NCBI GenBank assembly: GCA_031082125.1
Contig: JAVHLM010000010.1
Location: 1 to 64,000 of the forward strand
Source: Candidatus Eremiobacterota bacterium
Lineage (GTDB): Bacteria; Vulcanimicrobiota; CADAWZ01; Ess09-12
Direction: 5' to 3'
Length of the DNA: 64,000 nt
Made by a program: the position numbers and the translations under genes. The notes beneath the pieces were generated by a model. It saw nothing but the letters and a program-made list of their open reading frames with translations, was not told the origin of the DNA and ran no database searches. Numbering within the stretch: the stretch's first letter is position 1; each line of letters starts with the position of its first letter. Shown one piece after another: positions 32,790 through 41,231 of this stretch.

Positions 32790-35700
32790 TCATTGTGCAT
32801 TGCCGTCCGCACCTTTCTTTATCAGTCCAAGCTTTATGCCAATGTCATCAACGAGGCTGTAGGCCACAGGCACCACCAGCAGGGTGAGGAAGGTGGACGC
32901 GAGAAGACCGCCGATGACTGCGATGGCCAGGGGGCGGAAGGTCTCCGATCCTTCCCGGATCGCCATGGCCATGGGGATCATGGCGAAGACCGTCGCGATG
33001 GCAGTCATCAGGATGGGCCTGAGCCTCACGGGGCCTGCCTCGAGAATCGCCTGGCGCCTCGCAATGCCCCGCTCCCTAAGGATATTGATATAGTTTACAA
33101 GGAGGATGGAGTTGGAGACCACAATCCCCGTCAGCATGAGCACTCCAAGGAAGGCTGACACGCTGAAAGGCTCCCTGGTGATGAAGAGTGCCAGGAATAC
33201 TCCCACTACCTCGAGGGGAATGGCAAGCATGATGGTGAAAGGGTGAACAAGTGACTCAAATTGCGCCGCGAGGATGAAATAGATAAGGAGGATGCCGGCG
33301 ATGAGCGCCATGGCGAGCGAGAGAAAGGCTTCCTGCAGCTGCTCTTCCTGGCCGCCGAACTTCCAGGTATAGCCGGGAGGGAAGATGGTCCCAGAGAGAA
33401 TCTTTTTCAAATCCCTGGTGATATCACCGAGGGGGCGGCTGGTTTTTCCGGCGGTGACAGAGATGTTCCGCTGGCGATCCTCCCTGGTGAGCTCCGAGGG
33501 CCCCCGGGATTTCACCACCGAGGCAATTTCCTTCAAAGGGACGATAGCGCCCGTGGGGCTCAAAAGCTCAGTCTCTTCCACGCTCTCAACCCATCTGCGA
33601 TCAGATTTGCGGGCCCGCACGGTGATGTCAAACTCCTCCCCCTTCTCGCGGTATTTCGTGACATCTTCACCCTTGACGAGGGTGCGCACCGTCGATGCCA
33701 CCTGGGCGACGGGGATGCCGTAGGCCCCGGCTTTTTCGCGGTCCAGCATGATCTGGTACTCCGGGTTTCCCGCCTCCCATGAAAGGTCTGCCTGGGTGAC
33801 TCCCGGGACCTTCCCGAACTTTGCCTTGAGCTCCTCGGCGAGCCTGCTCAGTGTTTCCAGGTCATTGCCGAAGATCTTGAGCTCCAGGTCGGCGCCGCCT
33901 CCCTGCTGGGCCGTGGAGATCTGCATCACCTTGGCTTTGAGGCCTGGAATGGTGGCAAGCAGCTTCCTCATCTGATCCTCGAGCTCGGCCTGGCTTTTCT
34001 TTCTTTCCCCGGGAGGCTTCAGGATCATAAAGAGCGTTCCAGTACGGGAGCCCTTGCTCATCATTTTTCCCAGGGCAACCTCATCTTCCCCCGAGAGTCC
34101 CATGACCCTCCGGGCCTCAGGATAGGTGCGCGCTTCATCATAAATACGCTTCATTTTGCGGTCCATTACATGGAGCGCCGTACCGGGCGGGCATTCCGTC
34201 ATGATGATGACCTGAGACTGATCTTCATTCTTGACGAACTCGATTCCCACCATTGACTGCAGGATAAATCCCGCTATGAGGCTTATCGCGGCAAGCGCAA
34301 GCACGGCAGGGCGGTGAGAGAGGCACCAGTAAAGCATCCGGCGGTACAGGGCTTCAATGCGCCTGAAGAGCCCCTGCCACAGGTCAATGATTCGTGTAAA
34401 GCCCTTTGTTGTCTCCTGCTGCTTCGCTTCCGCATTCTCTAGCTCGCTCAATGAGGGCATCATGGTGAGATTCGTCTCTATCAGGCCATGTTTCATCAGG
34501 CGTGAGGACATCATGGGAATCAGAGTAAGCGCCACGGCAAGAGAGGCAAAGAGGGCGAAGGAGATGCTCATGGCCATGGGGGAAAACAGCTGCTGCGCGA
34601 GCCCTCCCGCATAGAGGATGGGCACAAAGACCGCAATGGTGGTGAATGTTGAGGCCATCACGGCGAGCCCCACTTCCCGGGCTCCCTCGATGGCGGCCTT
34701 CATGGGGGGAAGGCCGCGCTCAATATGGCGGTGGATATTCTCAAGGACGACTATGGAATCGTCAACAATTCTCCCTATGCCCAGCGTGAGTCCCCCGAGG
34801 GTGATGACATTGATCGTCATTCCCTTGAAGTGCATCAGCACGAAGGTGGCTATGATTGAGATAGGTATGGAGATGGCGATGATGATCGTCGAGCGTCCGC
34901 TTGAAAGGAAAAGAAATATTATCAGGACTGCGAGGAGCCCTCCTTCAACGGCGACAGCCTGAGTATTGTCTATGGCGTAGCGGATGAAGCGGGACTGGTC
35001 AAAGGCAATCTCGAGCTTTGTCCCTGCCGGGAGCATCTTCTCAATTTCCGGGATTGCTTTCCTGACGCGCTCCGCAACTTCCACCGTATTTGCCACTGAC
35101 TGCTTGGTCATCTGGCAGGCAACTATTTCCTTCCCATCCATGCGTATGCGGTTCCTTGCGTCTTTTGTCGTGTCCAGCACGCGGGCCACGTCGCGCATGC
35201 GGATGGCCTGGCCGTTCCTGATGGCTACGGCAATATTCTCTATCTCTTCGGGATTCCGGAATTCTCCCTGGGTGCGGATCTGGAGCTCCGATTCCCCCTC
35301 GTCAAGGCGCCCTCCGGTGAGGCGGATGTTCTCCGCCTTGAGGGCCCGCGAGACCTCCTGGACAGGAATGTGATAGGATCGCAGCTTATTCTCATCGACT
35401 TCCACAAGGATCTCTCTCGTGAGCCCTCCCATGGAGCTCACGGCCCCGACACCATTTATCTTTTCAAGCTGTTTCTTGACGATGGTATCGGTGAGGTATT
35501 TCAGATCCCTCATATTCTGGGGCCCCTCGACGGTGATCATGAGGAAAGGGAGCACAACGTTGGGATCAAATTTCAGAAGCGTGGGGCGTTTCGCGTCATC
35601 GGGCAGATCCTCTATGACGGGATCGATCTTGTCTCTCACCTCCTGGGCCGCGTAATCCATGTTGACTCCCCACTCGAATTCCACCATGACGACAGAAAGA

Positions 35701-35960
35701 TTCTCCTTGGAGGTGGAGCGCACATGCTTGAGATGCCGGACAGTGCTCACGCCCTCCTCGATTTTCCTGGTGATCTCGTTTTCCACTTCCACGGGGCCTG
35801 CGCCGGGGTATGCGGTGAAGACGGCAATGAGGGGGAAGGTCATGTCGGGGAAATAATCGATCTTGAGCTTCGTAAAGGCCATCACTCCCAGGAGCATGAC
35901 TATGAGAAAGAACATGGTGATGGCTACGGGGCGCCTGACTGAGAACTCCGAGATGTTCAA
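32790..35960 (-). CDS. RND efflux transporter (hydrophobe/amphiphile family)
   Basis: 1056 residues with the twelve-helix RND plan: one N-terminal helix (SVRRPVAITMFFLIVMLLG), large periplasmic porter loops, and the mid-membrane relay region VITLGGLTLGIGRIVDDSIVVLENI that carries the proton-relay aspartates. The second half repeats the plan, ending with GIVVSNSILLVNY. It is the inner-membrane pump of a tripartite exporter. Its ATG overlaps the adaptor stop (ATGA). There is no outer-membrane TolC-type gene here, so the channel must be encoded elsewhere. The substrate is unknown. Confidence 0.95.
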   Translation of the reverse strand: MNISEFSVRRPVAITMFFLIVMLLGVMAFTKLKIDYFPDMTFPLIAVFTAYPGAGPVEVENEITRKIEEGVSTVRHLKHVRSTSKENLSVVMVEFEWGVNMDYAAQEVRDKIDPVIEDLPDDAKRPTLLKFDPNVVLPFLMITVEGPQNMRDLKYLTDTIVKKQLEKINGVGAVSSMGGLTREILVEVDENKLRSYHIPVQEVSRALKAENIRLTGGRLDEGESELQIRTQGEFRNPEEIENIAVAIRNGQAIRMRDVARVLDTTKDARNRIRMDGKEIVACQMTKQSVANTVEVAERVRKAIPEIEKMLPAGTKLEIAFDQSRFIRYAIDNTQAVAVEGGLLAVLIIFLFLSSGRSTIIIAISIPISIIATFVLMHFKGMTINVITLGGLTLGIGRIVDDSIVVLENIHRHIERGLPPMKAAIEGAREVGLAVMASTFTTIAVFVPILYAGGLAQQLFSPMAMSISFALFASLAVALTLIPMMSSRLMKHGLIETNLTMMPSLSELENAEAKQQETTKGFTRIIDLWQGLFRRIEALYRRMLYWCLSHRPAVLALAAISLIAGFILQSMVGIEFVKNEDQSQVIIMTECPPGTALHVMDRKMKRIYDEARTYPEARRVMGLSGEDEVALGKMMSKGSRTGTLFMILKPPGERKKSQAELEDQMRKLLATIPGLKAKVMQISTAQQGGGADLELKIFGNDLETLSRLAEELKAKFGKVPGVTQADLSWEAGNPEYQIMLDREKAGAYGIPVAQVASTVRTLVKGEDVTKYREKGEEFDITVRARKSDRRWVESVEETELLSPTGAIVPLKEIASVVKSRGPSELTREDRQRNISVTAGKTSRPLGDITRDLKKILSGTIFPPGYTWKFGGQEEQLQEAFLSLAMALIAGILLIYFILAAQFESLVHPFTIMLAIPLEVVGVFLALFITREPFSVSAFLGVLMLTGIVVSNSILLVNYINILRERGIARRQAILEAGPVRLRPILMTAIATVFAMIPMAMAIREGSETFRPLAIAVIGGLLASTFLTLLVVPVAYSLVDDIGIKLGLIKKGADGNAQ

Positions 35961-37258
35961 GAGCCTTCTCCCTTCTCAACACGCACCATGTCGCCGTCAT
36001 TGAGAATGGTCTGCCCTGCCGTGACTACTTTCTCTCCCTCCCGAAGACCCGAGAGTATTTCCAGGCGCGCCTCGTCATTCGCTCCCGGCTTTACTTCCCT
36101 CATCTCTGCCTTGTCCTGGCTCACGATAAAGAGGACCTTTTTCTGCCCGCGCTCCTGCAGGGATTCGCGCGGCACCAGCAGAGCATGGGCTTTCCTGTAG
36201 GTGGTCACATGCACGCGGGCGAACATGCCTGACTTGAGCATGGTGCCGGGGTTGGGAATCGAGATTTTTATCCTGAAGGACCGGTCCAGCTGGTCAGCGG
36301 CAGGCAGGATGGCAGTGACCTTTCCCCGGTACTCGCGCCCCTTTATTCCATCAACGGCGACCCCGACCATTCTGCCGGTCTGGAAGATCGAGATATCCTT
36401 CTGGGGAATCTTTGTATCAACAAGGACCTCGCGGTTATCTATAATTTTCAGGAGCGGTGCCATGCGGCTCATTGTGGATCCCGTGACAAGCTCACCGGGC
36501 TCCACGCCCCGGGAGGTGACAATACCGGTGATGGGCGAGGTAATGCGTGCATAGCTGAGCTGCGTCCGGGCGATGCGGAGCGCAGCTTCAGCCTGAGAGA
36601 CGCCTGCGAGGGCTACGCGGACATCCTCTTCATGAATCCTGTCCCGGGCAACGGAGGCTTCTGCGAGCTTCACATTCTCCCTGGCCGACTCAAGAGCCTT
36701 CCTTGAAACTTTTTCCCTGTTTTCCGCCACGTCGAGCTGCTGGTGAGCTATGGCAGAATCATTATAGAGGTCATTTGTGCGTCCCAGGTCTGTCTTTGCG
36801 AGATCATAATTCGCCTCGGCCTGGTTCAGGGCATGGTTTGCATTGTTGATATCGGTGCGCGTCTTTGTGGCCTGGAGGCTGATTCCTGCCCGCGCCTGCG
36901 AGAGTCGTGCCTGTGCCATTCTGAGGCCCGCTTCCGCCTGGGCAACTGTTGCTCTGAGATCGGCATCTTCCAGCCGGATAAGGATCTCGCCGGCTTCAAC
37001 CCGGTCGCCTTCACGGCAGGAGACCTGCTCCACTTTTCCGGGAATCTTGGAATATATCTCTGCCTTCTCCACAGGCTCTATCGTTCCCGTGAAAGAAAGA
37101 ACCTTCTCCAGGATCCCTTCCCTGACAGCGATGACTTTCACCGGTTTCACCGGGGGAGCGGGTTGTTCCGCTTTTTCCCTGCCGGGGCAGCCCGCCAGGG
37201 AGAAGATGAGGAAAGGAATCAATAATGCAGGAAAAAGGACCTCTCGCCCGCTTCTCAT
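35957..37258 (-). CDS. RND efflux periplasmic adaptor lipoprotein
   Basis: 433 residues. The signal peptide ends with the lipobox SLAGC, so it is a membrane-anchored lipoprotein. The biotinyl-lipoyl half-motifs (IPGKVEQVSCREGDRVEAGEIL; RITSPITGIVTSRGVEPGELV) flank a long alpha-helical hairpin (about 95-235), followed by beta-barrel and membrane-proximal domains. It links the RND pump to an outer-membrane channel. It is first gene of the three-gene operon. Confidence 0.93.
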   Translation of the reverse strand: MRSGREVLFPALLIPFLIFSLAGCPGREKAEQPAPPVKPVKVIAVREGILEKVLSFTGTIEPVEKAEIYSKIPGKVEQVSCREGDRVEAGEILIRLEDADLRATVAQAEAGLRMAQARLSQARAGISLQATKTRTDINNANHALNQAEANYDLAKTDLGRTNDLYNDSAIAHQQLDVAENREKVSRKALESARENVKLAEASVARDRIHEEDVRVALAGVSQAEAALRIARTQLSYARITSPITGIVTSRGVEPGELVTGSTMSRMAPLLKIIDNREVLVDTKIPQKDISIFQTGRMVGVAVDGIKGREYRGKVTAILPAADQLDRSFRIKISIPNPGTMLKSGMFARVHVTTYRKAHALLVPRESLQERGQKKVLFIVSQDKAEMREVKPGANDEARLEILSGLREGEKVVTAGQTILNDGDMVRVEKGEGS

Positions 37259-37404
37259 CCAGTGGCCCTCCTGTTCAGGATACTATGGAAAGAGCTCCGT
37301 TGCCTTGACTGCTGAAAAATCCGGAGCCCAAGGACTATCTCTCTGGAAATAAGAAATCCTCTCCATACGGCTTATTCAAGAGAGGGAGAAGAAAACCTTC
37401 CATT

Positions 37405-37431
37405 TTGGAAATATTTACTATTGGAAATATT
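37405..37431. promoter_or_regulatory. Paired TTGGAAATATT repeats, candidate MarR operators
   Basis: Two identical 11-bp direct repeats begin 16 bp apart, so bound dimers would sit about one and a half turns apart. Each contains the self-complementary AATATT. They lie about 150 bp upstream of the efflux adaptor, whose operon ends with a MarR gene. No clear -10 was found to fix the promoter. Confidence 0.4.
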
Positions 37432-37512
37432 AAGCTCTCAGTGCCCGTTATGAGCATATTGTTGAGCGAAAGTGAGCTCTTCGCATTTCTTGAGCACAGG
37501 AATAAAATGGCT

Positions 37513-37545
37513 TTGACACGAATGTCATTGAAGGAATAAATGACA
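37513..37545 (+). promoter_or_regulatory. Candidate promoter and inverted repeat of the amidohydrolase gene
   Basis: TTGACA at 37513-37518 is followed by an inverted repeat TGTCATT (37523-37529) / AATGACA (37539-37545) that occupies the -10 region. The best -10 is poor (TAAATG at 18 bp), so a regulator may be needed. Confidence 0.35.
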
Positions 37546-37596
37546 GAAGAGGGAGAGTGAATCTGAGCGGGCAGCAATGATAAAGGAGCTCATTTT

Positions 37597-39525
37597 ATGA
37601 AACATAAAGCCATCTTTACCGCAGAGGCCCTGTATCTCATGGCCATTCTATTGATTGTTGCAGGTGCCGGGCCTGTGGCAGCCCAGTGCGATGCCACCAG
37701 GATCATTTCTCCTCCGCGCCCTCCCGATAAGGTGATTATTTATCCTGCAAAGCACATCCTCACCATGGAGCGCTGCAATCCCCAGGCCACGGCGGTGGCA
37801 GTGCGGGGGAAGCGCATCCTGGCCGTGGGAACCCTTGAGGAAGTGAAGGCGGCTCTCGGCGATATGCCCTCCACGGTTGACACTACCTTTCAATCGAAGG
37901 TGCTCCTTCCCGGCCTCATCGACCAGCATCTCCATCCCCTCCTTGGCGCCCTCACCCTTTCCACGGAGGTGATTGCCACCGAGGACTGGGAACTGCCGGG
38001 TCGCACGTTCAAGGCGGCCTCCGGCTCCAGGGATTACCTCTCTCGCCTCAAGGCTGCCGACGGGACAATGAAAGATAAGAGTGAGTGGCTCTTTTCATGG
38101 GGCTACCACGCACTGTGGCATGGAAAAATTGACCGCTCGATCCTCGACTCCATAAGCGCCGCGAGGCCCATTGTAATATGGCAGCGCTCGTGCCATGAGT
38201 TCTACCTCAACACTGCAGCCATCAAAGCCCTGGGCCTCACCGATGAAGCGATGAAGGGCAGGGGCGATGCGAGCAGGATGTACAACTGGGCGGAAGGCCA
38301 CTGGTGGGAGACAGGGCTGAACCTCATAATGGATCCCCTCATCAGAGTCTTTGCAACACCGCAGCGCATGACATTCGGCCTTAAACAGATGGTCACCTAT
38401 CTCCATCAGAACGGCGTCACGGCCTACATGGAGCCCGGCGCCCTCATCTCGCCGGATCTCATGAGGCTCTACCAGTCAATCCTCGGCGCCGATGACACCC
38501 CATTTTACAGCTATTTTGTTGTTGACGGCAGAAGCCAGGTGGATTCAGGCCTGGGGCTTGCGGAATCGCTCGCTGCCACCGAGAAGGAAGTGGCCTGGGC
38601 CCCCCAGGGCAAGGTGTCGTTTTTCCCGATGCAGATCAAGCTCTTCGCCGACGGCGCCATTATCTCCCAGCTCATGCAGATGAAGGAGGGCTACCTTGAC
38701 GGCCACCATGGGGAATGGATGATGACGCCTGAGCACCTGGAGGAGCGCGCGCGGCTTTACTGGGATGCCGGCTACCAGCTTCACATCCATGTGAACGGGG
38801 ACCTGGGCCTTGAGACGGTCCTCGATATCCTCGAGGGGAGGATGCGCGAGAACCCCCGGGCAAACCACCGCACAGTCATTGTCCACTTCGCCTGCTCAAC
38901 GGAAGACCAGGTGGCCCGCATTGCCAGGCTCGGCGCCATAGTGAGCGCAAATCCATATTACACCGTGGGCTTTGCAGATATGTACAGCAGGTATGGTCTT
39001 GGCCCGAAGCGCGCCGATTCCATGGTGCGCTCCGCCTCGGTGACAAAGCACCGCATACCGCTCTCATTCCACTCAGACCTCCCGATGGGACCCAGCGCCC
39101 CCCTCAACTTCGTATGGTGCGCCGTCAACCGTGAGACGCCGTCAGGCAGGGTGGCTGCCCCGGAGCAGCGTATCGGCGTCGAGGATGCCCTCAGGGCCGT
39201 CACTATTGAGTCGGCCTATTCATGGCAGAAAGAGAATGAGCTGGGGAGCATTGCTCCCGGCAAAATCGCCAACTTCACGGTTCTTGAGCAGAATCCCCTT
39301 GCCGTCGAGCCTATGAAGCTGAACAGGATCCCCATATGGGGCACTGTCTTTGAAGGCAAGGCTTTCCCTGTTCCCGCCGGGGCCGGCCGGCCGGCCTCTT
39401 CTTTGAAAGATGCCACTGCCGGCACGGGGTTCTCCCCATGCGGCAATGGCGTGAAATGCGATTCCCATGACGGATGTCCCTGCGAGGTGGCGGTCATGGT
39501 GGCGAAGGCGCTGATGAAGAGATAG
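37597..39525 (+). CDS. Exported amidohydrolase, YtcJ-like (Amidohydro_3)
   Basis: 642 residues. A signal peptide (about 1-30, ending VAAQ) is followed by the composite beta-sandwich and TIM barrel of the amidohydrolase superfamily. Metal ligands are visible in LIDQHLHP, in HIHVNGD and in the late HSDLPMGP. A cysteine-rich tail (FSPCGNGVKCDSHDGCPC) after residue 610 is unusual and could bind a metal or form disulfides. Periplasmic by prediction. The ATG follows AAAGGAG by nine bases. Substrates of this group are diverse imides, amides and formamides; none can be assigned. Confidence 0.87.
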   Translation: MKHKAIFTAEALYLMAILLIVAGAGPVAAQCDATRIISPPRPPDKVIIYPAKHILTMERCNPQATAVAVRGKRILAVGTLEEVKAALGDMPSTVDTTFQSKVLLPGLIDQHLHPLLGALTLSTEVIATEDWELPGRTFKAASGSRDYLSRLKAADGTMKDKSEWLFSWGYHALWHGKIDRSILDSISAARPIVIWQRSCHEFYLNTAAIKALGLTDEAMKGRGDASRMYNWAEGHWWETGLNLIMDPLIRVFATPQRMTFGLKQMVTYLHQNGVTAYMEPGALISPDLMRLYQSILGADDTPFYSYFVVDGRSQVDSGLGLAESLAATEKEVAWAPQGKVSFFPMQIKLFADGAIISQLMQMKEGYLDGHHGEWMMTPEHLEERARLYWDAGYQLHIHVNGDLGLETVLDILEGRMRENPRANHRTVIVHFACSTEDQVARIARLGAIVSANPYYTVGFADMYSRYGLGPKRADSMVRSASVTKHRIPLSFHSDLPMGPSAPLNFVWCAVNRETPSGRVAAPEQRIGVEDALRAVTIESAYSWQKENELGSIAPGKIANFTVLEQNPLAVEPMKLNRIPIWGTVFEGKAFPVPAGAGRPASSLKDATAGTGFSPCGNGVKCDSHDGCPCEVAVMVAKALMKR

Positions 39526-39628
39526 GAGCGCCTGATGGAGACTTCGACGGGCAGGCTTTGCAGAAGAGCGGCATGGTGGCCCGGGGTGCTGAATTCAGCT
39601 AAGATTATCAGGAAAAGGTGGTGGCGTG

Positions 39629-40300
39629 ATGAAAAAGAGTCTTCAAATGCTCCTTACGGTTCTGCTGCTCCTGGCGGCATTCTGCTGCGCCTGTCCGGCC
39701 CCTGCTGCCGTTCCGGGCTCTGCCGCGCCCGCCAGAAAAAAAGTCCCCCTCACGGACAAGAACAAAGCCCCTCTCGGCAAGTGGGCTGAAAATGACGTGC
39801 TCAAAATAAAGGTGGTGAAAGTGGAAGAGGCCGATACCTGGGAGAAGATCCCCCTGAACAAGCGCATATCGAGCGCCCGGGAAGGCCAGTTCAATCGTCT
39901 TCAGAGGTCTCTGCAGGAGGGGAAGGCCAAGGTGGTCCTTGTGACAGCCCAGGTGAAAAATGCAGGCGCCAGGGACGTGAATATCGGATGGAACGCCCGG
40001 GGTTACTGCAATTTCTTCCTCCGCGGCGACGAAGGCACCGTGCAGGGCTCCTCCAATATTTTCTCCACAATCGGGAATCACAGCATTGTTGATGCAGTCA
40101 ATGAAGGGAAAAAACTCCCTCCCTTCATTGAGGGAGGCTTCCCTGAAGACGCCATCACCACTCCCGGAGGGACCGTGCAGGGGAGAATCCTCTTCGTGGT
40201 TCCGTCGTTTTTCACACCCTCCGTCTTTTATACCGATGCGAAAAGAACGTCGCAGTGGTGGGGAAAGATGGAGATCATCATAAAGCTTGAGGAGAAGTAA
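39629..40300 (+). CDS. Secreted or lipid-anchored protein of unknown function
   Basis: 223 residues starting MKKSLQMLL, with a hydrophobic leader ending in a cysteine-containing AAFCCACPAP that may be a lipobox variant. The mature part is beta-rich (VLKIKVVKVEEADTWEKIP; KVVLVTAQVKNAGARDVNIG), similar in style to DUF4352-like immunoglobulin folds that bind or sense ligands at the surface. A GTG three bases upstream is an alternative start. It lies 100 bases after the amidohydrolase and ends at a strong terminator. Confidence 0.7.
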   Translation: MKKSLQMLLTVLLLLAAFCCACPAPAAVPGSAAPARKKVPLTDKNKAPLGKWAENDVLKIKVVKVEEADTWEKIPLNKRISSAREGQFNRLQRSLQEGKAKVVLVTAQVKNAGARDVNIGWNARGYCNFFLRGDEGTVQGSSNIFSTIGNHSIVDAVNEGKKLPPFIEGGFPEDAITTPGGTVQGRILFVVPSFFTPSVFYTDAKRTSQWWGKMEIIIKLEEK

Positions 40301-40323
40301 AAGGGAGCCCCCGGGGCTCCCTT
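40299..40323. terminator. Bidirectional rho-independent terminator
   Basis: The perfect stem AAGGGAGCCCC / GGGGCTCCCTT, with a one-base loop and flanking A and T runs, lies between the convergent genes ending at 40300 and 40355. It can act on both transcripts. Confidence 0.8.
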
Positions 40324-40354
40324 TGTCCCTGCAGCCGAAACCAGGCTGGAGTGC

Positions 40355-41182
40355 TCAGTGGGCGCCTGCCGCCTCTTTCGCGAGCTTTTCCATGTCGTCG
40401 TAAAAGGTTCTTTTGATGACCTCGCCACCGTCCACGGTGAGCTCCGCCCCTGTGACAAAATCCGAGTCTTCCGAGGCGAGGAAAAGCACCGCTCTCGCGA
40501 TATCGATCGGCTTCCCCACGCGGTTCAGAAGCACAGTTCGTGCCATGATGCTCAGCATCTCTTCCTTGCTTTTCCCAAACTGGGAGCAGACCTGGTCAAA
40601 CATGGGAGTGTCCACGAAACCGGGATAGATGGTGTTCACCCTGATATGATCATGTGCGTATTCTATGGCGGCAACCTTGGTGACGGCGTTCACGCCGCTC
40701 TTGCTTGCGCAGTAGGCAGCCTGTCCCTTGCCGGGTACGAAGACGTAGTTTGACGAGATGTTGACGATAGCGCCTCCCTGGGCCCCGTTTCTCTTCATGG
40801 CAGGCACGGAATGCTTTATGCCCAGGAATACGCCGTCGAGATTGACCGCCATCACCCTGCGCCATTCCTGGAGGCTCATGTCAATGATGGGCTTTGAAAA
40901 CGCGATCCCCGCGTTGTTGACGAGGATGTCAAGCCTCCCGTACGCGGCGATGGCGTGGTCAACGGCGCCCTGCCACGATTCCCCGTCACTCACGTCCAGC
41001 TTCCGGAAAGATGCCGTCCCGCCTTGTGCAGTGATCTCTTTCACGGCCTCGTGGCCCTTTTCCTCAAGAATATCAGCAATGATGACTTTCGCCCCCTCGC
41101 CGGCGAGCAGCTCTGCGATTCCCTTGCCGATTCCTCCGGAAGATCCCGTGATTATGCATACTTTCCCCTGAAGTCTTTTCAT
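40355..41182 (-). CDS. Short-chain dehydrogenase/reductase
   Basis: 275 residues of the classical SDR fold: NAD(P)-binding TGSSGGIG (13-20), NNAG, catalytic Ser in NISSN, and YCASK with the catalytic Tyr and Lys. The C-terminal FVTGAELTVDGGE is typical. Asp at the end of beta-2 (IADILEE) suggests NAD rather than NADP. AAGGAGA precedes the ATG. It is followed by a terminator and not obviously in an operon. Substrate unknown. Confidence 0.9.
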   Translation of the reverse strand: MKRLQGKVCIITGSSGGIGKGIAELLAGEGAKVIIADILEEKGHEAVKEITAQGGTASFRKLDVSDGESWQGAVDHAIAAYGRLDILVNNAGIAFSKPIIDMSLQEWRRVMAVNLDGVFLGIKHSVPAMKRNGAQGGAIVNISSNYVFVPGKGQAAYCASKSGVNAVTKVAAIEYAHDHIRVNTIYPGFVDTPMFDQVCSQFGKSKEEMLSIMARTVLLNRVGKPIDIARAVLFLASEDSDFVTGAELTVDGGEVIKRTFYDDMEKLAKEAAGAH

Positions 41183-41231
41183 GATCGGTCTCCTTTCAAA
41201 GTGATATGCTGAAGGCTTCCCAATGCCTTTT

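Larger units (their letters stand above)
37259..37596. other. Divergent control region between efflux operon and amidohydrolase
   Basis: This 338-base gap has no convincing gene. It holds paired TTGGAAATATT repeats (37405-37415, 37421-37431), an inverted repeat GCGAA/TTCGC (37466-37470 and 37480-37484), and a consensus TTGACA (37513-37518) pointing at the amidohydrolase. A minus-strand frame of 80 codons across it has no family resemblance or ribosome-binding site. Confidence 0.5.

Noticed and set aside
37335-37577. 80-codon minus-strand frame in the efflux/amidohydrolase gap
   Set aside because: No family match, no ribosome-binding site, and it covers the repeats that look regulatory.
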